Source: Halopseudomonas pelagia
GTDB taxonomy: Bacteria > Pseudomonadota > Gammaproteobacteria > Pseudomonadales > Pseudomonadaceae
Assembly: GCF_009497895.1 (NCBI RefSeq)
Contig: NZ_CP033116.1
Location: 2,542,001 to 2,606,000, forward strand
Length of the DNA: 64,000 nt
Direction: 5' to 3'
A program made the translations under genes and the position numbers. The notes under the pieces are model-generated. The model was not told the origin of the DNA and made no database searches. It saw nothing but the letters and a program-made list of their open reading frames with translations. How positions within the stretch are numbered: the stretch's first letter is position 1; every line of letters begins with the position of its first letter. This document shows, in pieces, positions 55,302 to 63,590 of the stretch.

Positions 55302-56228
55302 ATGGACCGTTTTGATGCAATGCAGGCGTTTGCCCGGGTGGTAGAGGCGGGCAGCTTTACCAAGGCGGCCGAAACGCTGCACATGAGCAAGACCACGGTC
55401 ACGCATCTGGTGCAGCAACTCGAGACACGGTTACGGGTCAAGCTGCTCAACCGCACCACGCGCAAGGTTAACGTGACGGCCGATGGCGCAGTGTATTACC
55501 AGCGGGTAATACATTTGCTGGCTGAAATGCATGACGCTGAAACCAGCCTGTCCGGCGCGTCGGCAACGCCCAGAGGGCGGCTACGGGTGGATGTGCCGAG
55601 CCCCTTGGCTCGGATGATTCTGATACCGTCACTGCCGCAGTTCTATGCGCGCTACCCGGAGATTCAGATCGACATGGGGGTGAGCGATCGGATTGTCGAC
55701 ATGATTGATGAGAACGTCGATTGCGTGGTGCGCGGCGGCGAACTGACGGACCTCTCGCTGATGGCCCGGCGGGTGGCCGATCTACAGCTTGGCGTGTTCG
55801 CCGCGCCTGCCTATCTGCAAACCTGCGGCAGACCAGAACACCCGCTGGAACTGGAGCGCTCCGAGCACCACACCGTGGGCTTTCTATGGGCGCGCACCGG
55901 GCGAGCCTTGCCGTACAGCTTGCAGCGGGGCGATGAGCAATTGCAGGTCAAGGCGCAGTACCGCCTGGCTGTGGATGATGGCAATGCCTATCTGGCGGCC
56001 GGGTTGGCGGGGCTGGGCATCATCTGGCTGCCAACCTACATGTCTGCACCGCACGTTGCGCGTGGCGAGCTGGTGGCATTGTTCGAGGATTGGACGCTGG
56101 ACTCAATGCCGCTCTATATAGCCTATCCGCCCAACCGGCATATCAGCCTTAAATTGCGCGTATTTATCGACTGGGCTGCTGAGCTGCTGGCGGAGCATGC
56201 GCCGGTCGTCCATCGGCCTATCACATAA
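55302..56228 (+). CDS. LysR-family transcriptional regulator
   Basis: 308 residues. N-terminal winged helix MDRFDAMQAFARVVEAGSFT followed by KAAETLHMSKTTVTHLVQQL, then a substrate-binding domain (LRVDVPSPLARMILIPSLPQ). It belongs to the CrgA/DsdC-like group by its RFDAMQAFARV start. It is divergent from ridA across 138 bases and could control it; inducer unknown. Confidence 0.9.
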   Translation: MDRFDAMQAFARVVEAGSFTKAAETLHMSKTTVTHLVQQLETRLRVKLLNRTTRKVNVTADGAVYYQRVIHLLAEMHDAETSLSGASATPRGRLRVDVPSPLARMILIPSLPQFYARYPEIQIDMGVSDRIVDMIDENVDCVVRGGELTDLSLMARRVADLQLGVFAAPAYLQTCGRPEHPLELERSEHHTVGFLWARTGRALPYSLQRGDEQLQVKAQYRLAVDDGNAYLAAGLAGLGIIWLPTYMSAPHVARGELVALFEDWTLDSMPLYIAYPPNRHISLKLRVFIDWAAELLAEHAPVVHRPIT

Positions 56229-56230
56229 TT

Positions 56231-56935
56231 TCAACGTATACGTTTATGGCTCAACGCGGGCGACCAGATGTCATTATCGCAGCGGGGGCATCGCGCTGTC
56301 TGCTGGCTTTCAATGTGCTGCGTATGTGCGCAGCTAACACAAGCATGTATACCGCTGTCGGGTATCTGCTGGTAAACAGAGCGATGCTCTGGAGGTAGCA
56401 CGGACAGCCCCGGCTTGACGTCTTCTGATGAATAATAATACAGGCTTACGTCGCCATCGGTTTCAAGAATGCCCAAACGTACCTGGCCCAGGTGTTCTAC
56501 ACCTAGTTGGCGCAGCTCCATGAAAAACTCGCCTGCGGAGATATTCAGATGGTCCAGGCTTTTCAATTCGTACTTGCCTTCCTTGATGATGGTGACCGGT
56601 TTGCCCTCCAGCCAGCTCGAAAAGTGTTTGCTGTGCCTGGTGCCCAGAACAGTGAGACGATAAAGCACCAGTAGGGTTATAAACACCATTGCTATAGGTA
56701 ATAGCGGTACATCCTCGTAAAAGGACACGTCGCCCGCGGCTGATCCTAGCGTGAGGATCATGACCAGCTCGAACAGTGACAGCTGGCGAACGCCGCGGCG
56801 TCCGCTGACTTTTAAAAACAGGAAAACGATCAGAAATGCAAAAAGGGCGCGGAAGGCCACCTCGCCCAGAAAGGCCACGGGGAAATCATCTAACAGCATG
56901 CGCTGCCAATCGAATGCGATCATAAGTGGGTCCAT
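56231..56935 (-). CDS. DUF421 (YetF-like) membrane protein with Cys-rich tail
   Basis: 234 residues. Three membrane segments at the N-terminus (FRALFAFLIVFLFLKVSGRR; LFELVMILTLGSAAGDV; LPIAMVFITLLVLYRLTVLG) and the cytoplasmic DUF421 part (EGKPVTIIKEGKYE; ELRQLGVEHLGQVRLGILE). The last 45 residues add CVSCAH and CPRCDND, two CxxC pairs that could bind one zinc ion, which I do not associate with typical YetF. Convergent with the lysR gene. Confidence 0.85.
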   Translation of the reverse strand: MDPLMIAFDWQRMLLDDFPVAFLGEVAFRALFAFLIVFLFLKVSGRRGVRQLSLFELVMILTLGSAAGDVSFYEDVPLLPIAMVFITLLVLYRLTVLGTRHSKHFSSWLEGKPVTIIKEGKYELKSLDHLNISAGEFFMELRQLGVEHLGQVRLGILETDGDVSLYYYSSEDVKPGLSVLPPEHRSVYQQIPDSGIHACVSCAHTQHIESQQTARCPRCDNDIWSPALSHKRIR

Positions 56936-57026
56936 TCAGTTGTTTATGATAAGTGAGACCTTGAAACATGGGTTTAGATCAGTTCGCGACGCAGCCCGAT
57001 GACTAAAAAGTCTAGAGAGAATGCCA

Positions 57027-58088
57027 ATGAATGAGCTTGATAACCTGCAACGTTTTCTCGATGCGCAATCGCAAATCTACCCTGAAGCTTTAGATGAGCT
57101 TGAAGCAGGGCGCAAGACCTCGCACTGGATGTGGTTTGTGTTTCCGCAGGTGGCAGGGCTGGGGCGTAGTGACATGGCTCAGCGTTACGCGATTGCCGAT
57201 ACTGACGAGGCTCGCGCCTATATTGGTCACCCAGTGCTTGGACCCCGACTGGAAGCCTGTGCGCAGGCTTTGCTCGGCTGGCGCGAGCGTTCGGCGACGG
57301 AGATCATGGGATCACCGGATGACATGAAGCTGCGCTCCAGCATGACGCTGTTCGCGCTGGCAGCACCGCAAAAACGGATTTTCCTCCAGGTGTTGCAAGC
57401 GTTCTTTGCAGGGCAGCCGGACGAGCGCACATTGGAACTGCTGGGCGCAACTGAGTTGCCTGAACCCCAGGACGAATTAGCCGGGCTGGCGCGACAAACG
57501 CTGGCGCACTACGAGCAAAACGCCGAGGGCTTTCGTGAGGGCACGCGCGATCACGATGTAAGCCAGAACATTGATGCCTTGCTGCGCAATATCCACGCAC
57601 CTGCGCCGTTGCAGATACTCGATATGGGCTGTGGGCCGGGGCGTGATTTGCGCACCTTCAAGGCCATGGGGCATGTGCCAGTCGGACTGGACGGCTGTGA
57701 ACGCTTTGTCGAGATGGCCCGGCAAGACAGCGGCTGTGAAGTCTGGCTGCAAGATTTTCTCGCGCTGGATCTACCGGCAGAACGCTTTGATGGCATCTTC
57801 GCCAACGCGACCCTGTTTCACATCCCCAGCAAGATTCTGCCCGCCGCGTTACGGCAGCTGTACCAGAGCCTCAAGCCCGGCGGCGTGCTGTTTAGCTCCA
57901 ACCCGCGCGGCGAGGATCAGGAAGGCTGGACCGGGGATCGCTATGCCGCTTATTACCGTCTGGAAACCTGGCGGGCATTCATGCAGGCAGCGGGGTTTGT
58001 CGAGATTGAACATTATTACCGGCCTGCCGGGCTGCCACGCGAGCAGCAACCCTGGCTGGCAAGCGTATGGCGGCGTAACCCGGACTGA
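57027..58088 (+). CDS. DUF1810 domain fused to a SAM methyltransferase
   Basis: 353 residues in two parts. Residues 1-140 are DUF1810 (LQRFLDAQSQIYPEALDEL, SHWMWFVFPQVAGLG, GSPDDMKLRSSMTLF), a domain usually found alone. From about 145 a class I methyltransferase follows, with motif I LDMGCGPGRDL, DGCERFVEMAR and the late motif SLKPGGVLFSSNPRG. ATG 57027 has AGAGAGA seven bases before; ATG 57021 is also possible. Substrate unknown. Confidence 0.87.
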   Translation: MNELDNLQRFLDAQSQIYPEALDELEAGRKTSHWMWFVFPQVAGLGRSDMAQRYAIADTDEARAYIGHPVLGPRLEACAQALLGWRERSATEIMGSPDDMKLRSSMTLFALAAPQKRIFLQVLQAFFAGQPDERTLELLGATELPEPQDELAGLARQTLAHYEQNAEGFREGTRDHDVSQNIDALLRNIHAPAPLQILDMGCGPGRDLRTFKAMGHVPVGLDGCERFVEMARQDSGCEVWLQDFLALDLPAERFDGIFANATLFHIPSKILPAALRQLYQSLKPGGVLFSSNPRGEDQEGWTGDRYAAYYRLETWRAFMQAAGFVEIEHYYRPAGLPREQQPWLASVWRRNPD

Positions 58089-58150
58089 AAACCATTGCTT
58101 CACCTTGCGCCTCTCTGAGTGCCCCGAATACCTCTGGAACAAAATAAAGG

Positions 58151-58202
58151 TTAGCTTGCTAAATATACTTGCGGGTGTAGAATATATTCATTAGCAAGCT
58201 AA
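58151..58202. promoter_or_regulatory. Two SlyA/MarR-type operator boxes
   Basis: TTAGCTTGCTAA at 58151-58162 and TTAGCAAGCTAA at 58191-58202 are near-perfect 12-bp palindromes 40 bp apart (centre to centre). The second is identical to the published SlyA consensus. They lie 23-70 bases upstream of the marR-like gene, so the product probably represses its own efflux operon. Confidence 0.85.
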
Positions 58203-58224
58203 CTACTTATTTCCGGAGACCAGA

Positions 58225-58713
58225 ATGACAACTCCCACCGAACCTCAACTCTCGCTACATGAAACGCTTAAACCCTCGATGGGCGCAGCGCTCGGTCGTG
58301 TGCATCGCCTATGGCGCGCGGCAATCAATCAGGCAGTGGGGGAGCTGGGCATGACCGAGGCCCGCTGGGCGGTGATGATGCATCTGGACAAGATGGGTGA
58401 GGGCTGCACCCAGCAGGTGCTGGCGACCGAATTGGCGATCGAGATGCCATCGCTGACTCGCACGCTGAACCAGCTTGAGCAACAACAATTGATTGAGCGT
58501 CGCCGGGACAAGACGGATCGCCGCGTGCATTGCCTGTGGTTCACCGAACAGGGCCGTGAGCAGGTAGAGCTGCTGGCGGTGCACATTGCCCAGGTACGCA
58601 AGGATATTTACCAGGGGCTGTCCGACCAGCAACTGGATGCCTTTGCTGAAGTGTTGCTGAGTATGGAGCACAACGTGCGGGAGCTGTTGAATAACCCGGA
58701 GGAAAGCGCATGA
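58225..58713 (+). CDS. MarR/SlyA-family regulator
   Basis: 162 residues with the MarR winged helix: WAVMMHLDKMGEGCTQQVLA, MPSLTRTLNQLEQQQLIERR and the wing RDKTDRRVHCLWFT. Binding sites of SlyA type lie directly upstream. It overlaps the next gene by four bases (ATGA), so it is the first gene of a three-gene operon for efflux. Confidence 0.92.
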   Translation: MTTPTEPQLSLHETLKPSMGAALGRVHRLWRAAINQAVGELGMTEARWAVMMHLDKMGEGCTQQVLATELAIEMPSLTRTLNQLEQQQLIERRRDKTDRRVHCLWFTEQGREQVELLAVHIAQVRKDIYQGLSDQQLDAFAEVLLSMEHNVRELLNNPEESA

Positions 58714-59771
58714 CACCGGATCTGCTTTTTGCGCGCTGGGTGCGCGCTGCCCTGGTCATGTTTGCCGTGGCCTTCGGTTATTTTCTTGCAGCTGATCTAT
58801 GGATGCCGTTGACGCCACAGGCCCGCGTCATGCACCCGGTCGTGCGGGTAGCGCCGCAGGTCAGCGGCCAGGTGCTCGATGTGCGGATCGCCAACAACCA
58901 GCACGTGGAGGCCGGCGAGGTGCTGTTCACCATTGACGCTCGCCCGTACCAGTTGGCGGTAGATCAGGCGCAACTGACATTGGAGGCAGCCGAACGCGAC
59001 AATACCGGCTACGACGCTTCATTGGCAGCCGCGGAGGCCGAGGTAAGGTCGGCGCGGGTCCAGGTCAATGAACTGGAGCGTGAACACAAACGTCTGGCCA
59101 AACTGGTCGCCAGTCAGAACGTGTCACAGCAGCTGTATGAGCAAACTCAGTCCAATTACCAGGCGGCGCAAGCGAGCCTGGCCAGCGCCAAGGCCCGCGC
59201 CGAGCAACTGCGGGTGCAGCGCGGCCTGACCGATGAAGACAACCTGCGGCTGCGGCAGGCGCGCAACGACCTGGAGCGTGCTGAGCTGCAATTCAGCTAC
59301 ACCGAGGTGCGCGCGCAAACCCCGGGCATTGTCTCCAATCTGCAGATCAAACCAGGCACCTTTGCGACTGCGGGCAGTTCGCTAGTGGCACTGGTCAGTG
59401 ACGACGCGGACGTCATTGCCGACTTCCGCGAAAAGTCATTGGTGCACCTGACCCGTGGTGAAGCGGCGGCCATTGTATTCGATGCCTTGCCTGGGGAAGT
59501 CTTTGCGGCGCATGTCTCAGAGCTGGATGCCGGCACCCAGCAAGGCCAGTTGTTGCCCGACGGGAGCCTGGCTGCACCGGAAGTATCGGACCGTTGGGTG
59601 CGTGATGCTCAGCGCCAACGTATTCATCTGCAGCTGGAAACCCCGGAGATACTCTCGCAACTTCCCTCGGGCGCGCGGGCGACCGTGCAGCTTCACCCGG
59701 TCGACGGCCTGGCTGAGCTGTTTGGGAGCGTGCAGATTCGGCTGATCAGCCTCATGCATTACGTTTACTGA
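58710..59771 (+). CDS. HlyD-family membrane fusion protein (EmrA/AaeA-like)
   Basis: 353 residues with one N-terminal membrane anchor (VRAALVMFAVAFGYFLAADL), a lipoyl/barrel part (VAPQVSGQVLDVRIANNQHV) and a long coiled-coil hairpin (about 85-190). It spans the periplasm as adaptor of a drug or aromatic-acid pump. It is linked to the DUF2955 gene eight bases downstream. Confidence 0.9.
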   Translation: MTPDLLFARWVRAALVMFAVAFGYFLAADLWMPLTPQARVMHPVVRVAPQVSGQVLDVRIANNQHVEAGEVLFTIDARPYQLAVDQAQLTLEAAERDNTGYDASLAAAEAEVRSARVQVNELEREHKRLAKLVASQNVSQQLYEQTQSNYQAAQASLASAKARAEQLRVQRGLTDEDNLRLRQARNDLERAELQFSYTEVRAQTPGIVSNLQIKPGTFATAGSSLVALVSDDADVIADFREKSLVHLTRGEAAAIVFDALPGEVFAAHVSELDAGTQQGQLLPDGSLAAPEVSDRWVRDAQRQRIHLQLETPEILSQLPSGARATVQLHPVDGLAELFGSVQIRLISLMHYVY

Positions 59772-59779
59772 GGCCGGCG

Positions 59780-60817
59780 ATGAAACCCATACTGCTTTTC
59801 AGTAAAATCCGATTGGACGCCAACGATGTGCGCCAATGCCTGCGCATTGCCTTTGGCGGCACGCTGGGCTTTCTGCTCTGCAAGGTGATGGGCTGGAATT
59901 ACGGCGCCTTCTTTGTGGTTCAGCCGATATTGCTGCTGGCCATGGTGCCGACGCTGAACGCCCATGTAATGCGTCAGTTTCTGGCCAACATGTTGCTGGT
60001 GAGCTTTGCCGTGTTGGTGATTCAGGGGTTGTTTGGTGACAAGCCGGTGCCTATGACGCTACTGGTGATCGCCATGTTCGCGTTCTTGTTTCGCGAGATG
60101 AGCCGCGGGCCCAATTTCCTGTTTGGTGCGATGGTTATCGTAAACATGTCGATGCAGCTACATTTTGCCAGCTACCCGACGGCGGACGTCGGCGACATCG
60201 TTGCCTCAAACCTTGTGGCGTTGCTGACTACGCTGTTCATCGCCATGTTGATGCAGGTGCTGTTTGCCGATGTGGCGCCGCGTCAGCCGCAGCAAATGCA
60301 GAGCAAGCCGTTAACCAATCAGCGCCATGAAGTGATTCTGGCCACCACGGTCGCGACGCTGTCGTTTATCGTGTTTCAAGTATTCAATCTGCAAGGCGGG
60401 CTTTCGGCGCAGGTCGCCAGCATTCTTGTGCTATTCCCGTTGAACTGGAAGGGCGCCGGCCCCGCAGGATGGAATCGCGCCCTGGGCACACTGGTGGGCT
60501 GTAATGTCGGCTTGATTGTGCAGTTTGTGCTGATGGATCACTTCGACATATTGCCCTTTGTGGCCGTCGGGCTCTGGCTCAGCCTGATGTTGTTCGCCCG
60601 GGTACATCTGCTTGAGGGTGGTACCGGTGCGGGCATGGCGGCGATGACCACCATGGCCATCCTGTTCGGCCAATATTTGTCGCCTCGGCAAGATCTGTTT
60701 TACAGCGACCTGTACCGTTTCTTTTCATTAGGCATCGCCGTGTCGCTGTCACTTATTGCAGTCTATTTGATGCATTTGCTGTTGAATCGATTTACGCCTA
60801 CGCGACTTCAGGTTTAG
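59780..60817 (+). CDS. DUF2955 / FUSC-like inner-membrane efflux protein
   Basis: 345 residues with two sets of membrane segments separated by a short loop at about residues 165-185 (PRQPQQMQSKPLTNQRHEV), as in DUF2955 proteins related to the FUSC/AaeB pumps. It starts eight bases after the adaptor gene. With HlyD-type adaptor and MarR regulator it forms a common pump arrangement; exported compound unknown. Confidence 0.85.
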   Translation: MKPILLFSKIRLDANDVRQCLRIAFGGTLGFLLCKVMGWNYGAFFVVQPILLLAMVPTLNAHVMRQFLANMLLVSFAVLVIQGLFGDKPVPMTLLVIAMFAFLFREMSRGPNFLFGAMVIVNMSMQLHFASYPTADVGDIVASNLVALLTTLFIAMLMQVLFADVAPRQPQQMQSKPLTNQRHEVILATTVATLSFIVFQVFNLQGGLSAQVASILVLFPLNWKGAGPAGWNRALGTLVGCNVGLIVQFVLMDHFDILPFVAVGLWLSLMLFARVHLLEGGTGAGMAAMTTMAILFGQYLSPRQDLFYSDLYRFFSLGIAVSLSLIAVYLMHLLLNRFTPTRLQV

Positions 60818-60841
60818 TCAGGCTGCAGATAAGCTGCGTAA

Positions 60842-60855
60842 GTATTTGCAAATAC
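60842..60855. promoter_or_regulatory. Palindrome GTATTTGCAAATAC upstream of the Xre-RES pair
   Basis: A perfect 14-bp palindrome lies 52 bases before the antitoxin start; a second, weaker copy of its core (TATGCAAACTAGTA) follows at about 60859-60872. This is the probable site for autorepression by the antitoxin. Confidence 0.6.
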
Positions 60856-60906
60856 GTTATATGCAAACTAGTATCTGTAGATATAAATAGTTGTCAGGAC
60901 AATGTT

Positions 60907-61308
60907 ATGCTCGCAAATCCCATTGCTGCACCCGATAAAACCGCATCAGCTACCGGCCTGCGGACTGCCGTTGCCATCCTGGATAGATGGGGTGCGACCG
61001 GGGAGCAGGGCGAGGCGATATTGCGCGTGTCGCACAGTACTTATGCCAGGGCCAAGCGCAAGGACGGGTTGGCGTCGATCAATCTGGATCGCGACCAACT
61101 GACGCGGGTCAGCTTTGTATTGAACATGCATGCGGCGCTGCGGACGATTTTTGATAACCCGGAAAACCTCTACGGCTTTATGCGCATGCCCAACGACAAC
61201 GCGTTTTTCTTTGGCCGCTCGCCGCTGGAGGTGATGGGCGAGGGCGATATTGTCGCGGTGTATGAAACCTTCCGGCGCATCGATGCGTTGCGGGGTGGCC
61301 AGTGGTAG
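60907..61308 (+). CDS. Xre/MbcA/ParS-type antitoxin
   Basis: 133 residues: an N-terminal helix-turn-helix (RTAVAILDRWGATGEQGEAI, LRVSHSTYARAKR) and the C-terminal ParS/MbcA toxin-binding domain (MRMPNDNAFFFGRSPLEVMG). AGGA lies eight bases before ATG. It overlaps the toxin gene by seven bases. Xre antitoxins of this family neutralise RES toxins and repress the operon. Confidence 0.9.
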   Translation: MLANPIAAPDKTASATGLRTAVAILDRWGATGEQGEAILRVSHSTYARAKRKDGLASINLDRDQLTRVSFVLNMHAALRTIFDNPENLYGFMRMPNDNAFFFGRSPLEVMGEGDIVAVYETFRRIDALRGGQW

Positions 61309-62000
61309 CGGTGACTGAGCTGCCGGTGCTGCCGGCCAACACGGTAAGGGCGTATCGCCTGGTGCATTCCAAGTTTCCGCCGATTGCAATCTTTGACGAT
61401 GTAGCGAACGAGGAAGAGTTCGAGCAGTTGTATGCGCTGCAATCCTTGACCAATCCGCGCATGCTCAGCCAGGCCGGTAGCCTTGAATTGCTGCCGCGTG
61501 GCGACATCCCCTTCGGCATCCAGGGCTGCTCCTATGCGGCGGCGCCCTTTACCCACGTGAACCCGGAAGGCTCGCGCTTCAGCGATGGCAGTTTCGGCGT
61601 ACTGTATCTGGCGGATTCGATGGATACCGCGATCGCCGAAGTGCGCTATCACCAGCAGGCTTACTGGTCGCGCGTGGCAGATCTGCGCTACGAACGCTTT
61701 GTGTTCCGCGGCCTGACCACGCGCTTTGATGAGGCGGGTGCGCTGGACGTCTTGACGGTGCCGCGTAACGATCCGATCTATGCACCCGACAACTATAGCG
61801 CGTCGCGCGTACTCGGCCGCAGCGCGGTGGATGCGGCAGCCACGGCGTTGCGTTACCACTCGGTGCGCCAGCCTGAAGGCGTCTGTTGGGGGCTATTCAC
61901 GCCTCGCCAGGTCAAATCGGTAGTGCAGACAGCGCATTACGAGATGATCTGGAGTGGTGAGATTGCGGCGGTGCATAAGCTGTCTACGCATATCGGCTGA
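61302..62000 (+). CDS. RES-domain toxin (NAD+ phosphorylase type)
   Basis: 232 residues with the RES core: PFTHVNPEGSRFSDGSFGVL, YLADSMDTAIAEVRYHQQ (Arg/Glu of the active site) and the late serine region GRSAVDAAATALRYHSVRQP. Members degrade cellular NAD+. GTG start, overlapping the antitoxin stop. The pair is a complete type II toxin-antitoxin system. Confidence 0.9.
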   Translation: MVAVTELPVLPANTVRAYRLVHSKFPPIAIFDDVANEEEFEQLYALQSLTNPRMLSQAGSLELLPRGDIPFGIQGCSYAAAPFTHVNPEGSRFSDGSFGVLYLADSMDTAIAEVRYHQQAYWSRVADLRYERFVFRGLTTRFDEAGALDVLTVPRNDPIYAPDNYSASRVLGRSAVDAAATALRYHSVRQPEGVCWGLFTPRQVKSVVQTAHYEMIWSGEIAAVHKLSTHIG

Positions 62001-62027
62001 TCCCGCTGGGCAGAGTTGCGCTGCTGC

Positions 62028-63590
62028 CTATTTCTCCCGCCGCATCAAATCCACTAACGACCCTGCCGCTTGCCGCGCGCGCTTCCATTCCCTTGATGCA
62101 GAAAACTTGCTGGCTTCACGCCGTTTGCGGTTCAGCTGCACGTTGATGGCCTTGTCATAGCGCTTGCTCAGCAGCGCGCGCAGGGTGTCGACGTTGTATT
62201 GCTCGCGCTCGGGCGAGACGCACACTGGCAGTATGTCGTCGAGCTGCAGTACGTCCTGATTGAAATCCAGCGCTTCGCGGATCAGTTCGGCCTTGCTGCC
62301 AGGCTCGGGGCTGTCCAGCTCGTAGGGCGGCTGCCATTCGTTCTGAATGCCCAGGCGGTCAACCTGATTGAGCAGGCCTATCAGCGGCGGCGGCTGGTAG
62401 TCGATGCGCTTGCTGTGCCACTGGCGGAAATGTTCACCGAATTCCTGGTCAAGCTTGCGCGCTGGTTGATTGGCGCGCAGTACCCAGAGCACCATATCGG
62501 CTTGGATCATTTCCTCGAACAACACCTTCTCGATCTTGGCGTCGCCGTTCAGGCCGGGCAGATCGAGCAGGCGCAGGAAGGGAATGCCATCAACCTTGCA
62601 TTCGTATACCAGCCCGCGGTCGGTTGAGGGCAGGGCGCTGGTCTCGGCTTGCCAGCCTTCGGTCAGAGCATTGATCACCGAAGACTTGCCGGCACCGGTC
62701 TGGCCGATCAGGCAGACGCGCACCGGTTCGGGACGGCCAACGGTGCGCTCGTCATCCTTGCGTGTGGCGGCGGTAACCGTCAGCTCGTCATCATCAAAAC
62801 GAAAGTGGCCACCATACAGATCAATCGCCGAGCGCAGTACTTCGAGCATCAGCAGGCGCTTCATGCGTTGCTGCATTTCGTCGCTGAGCCCTTCAAATGA
62901 TTGCCCCAGGGCCTGGCTGCCGAGTTCGGCGAGCATGCCCTCCGGGGTGAGCATGCGCACCTTGCGGTAAACGTTGACCAGCGTCATGGCCGGCGCGAAC
63001 TGGTCGGCTTTCTCTTCCAGCCAGAGTACGTGGGACACCTTCAGATGGTTGATGCCGGGGACGTTGTTTCTCAGCGTGCTGCGGTAGCGCTGGGTAAGCT
63101 GCTCAGTGATCGCCAGCAAGGCGATGGGGGAAAAAGCCCATTCGGAGTGGCGTTTGCCCTTGCCGTATTGCGCAGCGACGCTGCGGGCCAACACCAGGGC
63201 GCTTTCAGGTACGTCGCGCCAGGTTTCGGTGCCTTGTACCAGAGTAATCACCTCCGGCAGTAGCTCCTGCTGCACCTGTTTGTCCCAGGGGGTCCAGTAA
63301 GCTGGCGTCTCCACCTCTTTTTCCAGGCTGGCTTCGAGACTGGCTTCGATCTGCGGGGCGTTCTTGCGCCGACGACGGGCGGCGAGGAAGTAGGGCACCA
63401 TCGACGCCAGGGTCAATAGCCCAAGCAGGCCGACAAAGGTCAGAATGTAGTTGTAGCGAAAGATCGCATATAGGCCGAAGAACGCCAGCAAAGCGATGGG
63501 CAGCAATATGGCGATCAGCAAGAAAGGCGTCAGCCTGTCAGAGAACCTGGCGGCCGAGCGCACCGCGCTAAGCGTCGTTTTTAACGTCAT
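62028..63590 (-). CDS. Membrane-anchored YcjX/HSR1-like GTPase
   Basis: 520 residues. Two membrane segments near the N-terminus (LTPFLLIAILLPIALLAFFG; ILTFVGLLGLLTLASMVPYF), a 200-residue helical middle, then a GTPase domain: P-loop GQTGAGKSSVIN, switch II DLPG and NQVD (G4). Substrate or partner unknown; it lies downstream of, and overlaps by 23 bases, a YcjF/DUF697-like gene, so the two are likely partners. Confidence 0.85.
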   Translation of the reverse strand: MTLKTTLSAVRSAARFSDRLTPFLLIAILLPIALLAFFGLYAIFRYNYILTFVGLLGLLTLASMVPYFLAARRRRKNAPQIEASLEASLEKEVETPAYWTPWDKQVQQELLPEVITLVQGTETWRDVPESALVLARSVAAQYGKGKRHSEWAFSPIALLAITEQLTQRYRSTLRNNVPGINHLKVSHVLWLEEKADQFAPAMTLVNVYRKVRMLTPEGMLAELGSQALGQSFEGLSDEMQQRMKRLLMLEVLRSAIDLYGGHFRFDDDELTVTAATRKDDERTVGRPEPVRVCLIGQTGAGKSSVINALTEGWQAETSALPSTDRGLVYECKVDGIPFLRLLDLPGLNGDAKIEKVLFEEMIQADMVLWVLRANQPARKLDQEFGEHFRQWHSKRIDYQPPPLIGLLNQVDRLGIQNEWQPPYELDSPEPGSKAELIREALDFNQDVLQLDDILPVCVSPEREQYNVDTLRALLSKRYDKAINVQLNRKRREASKFSASREWKRARQAAGSLVDLMRREK

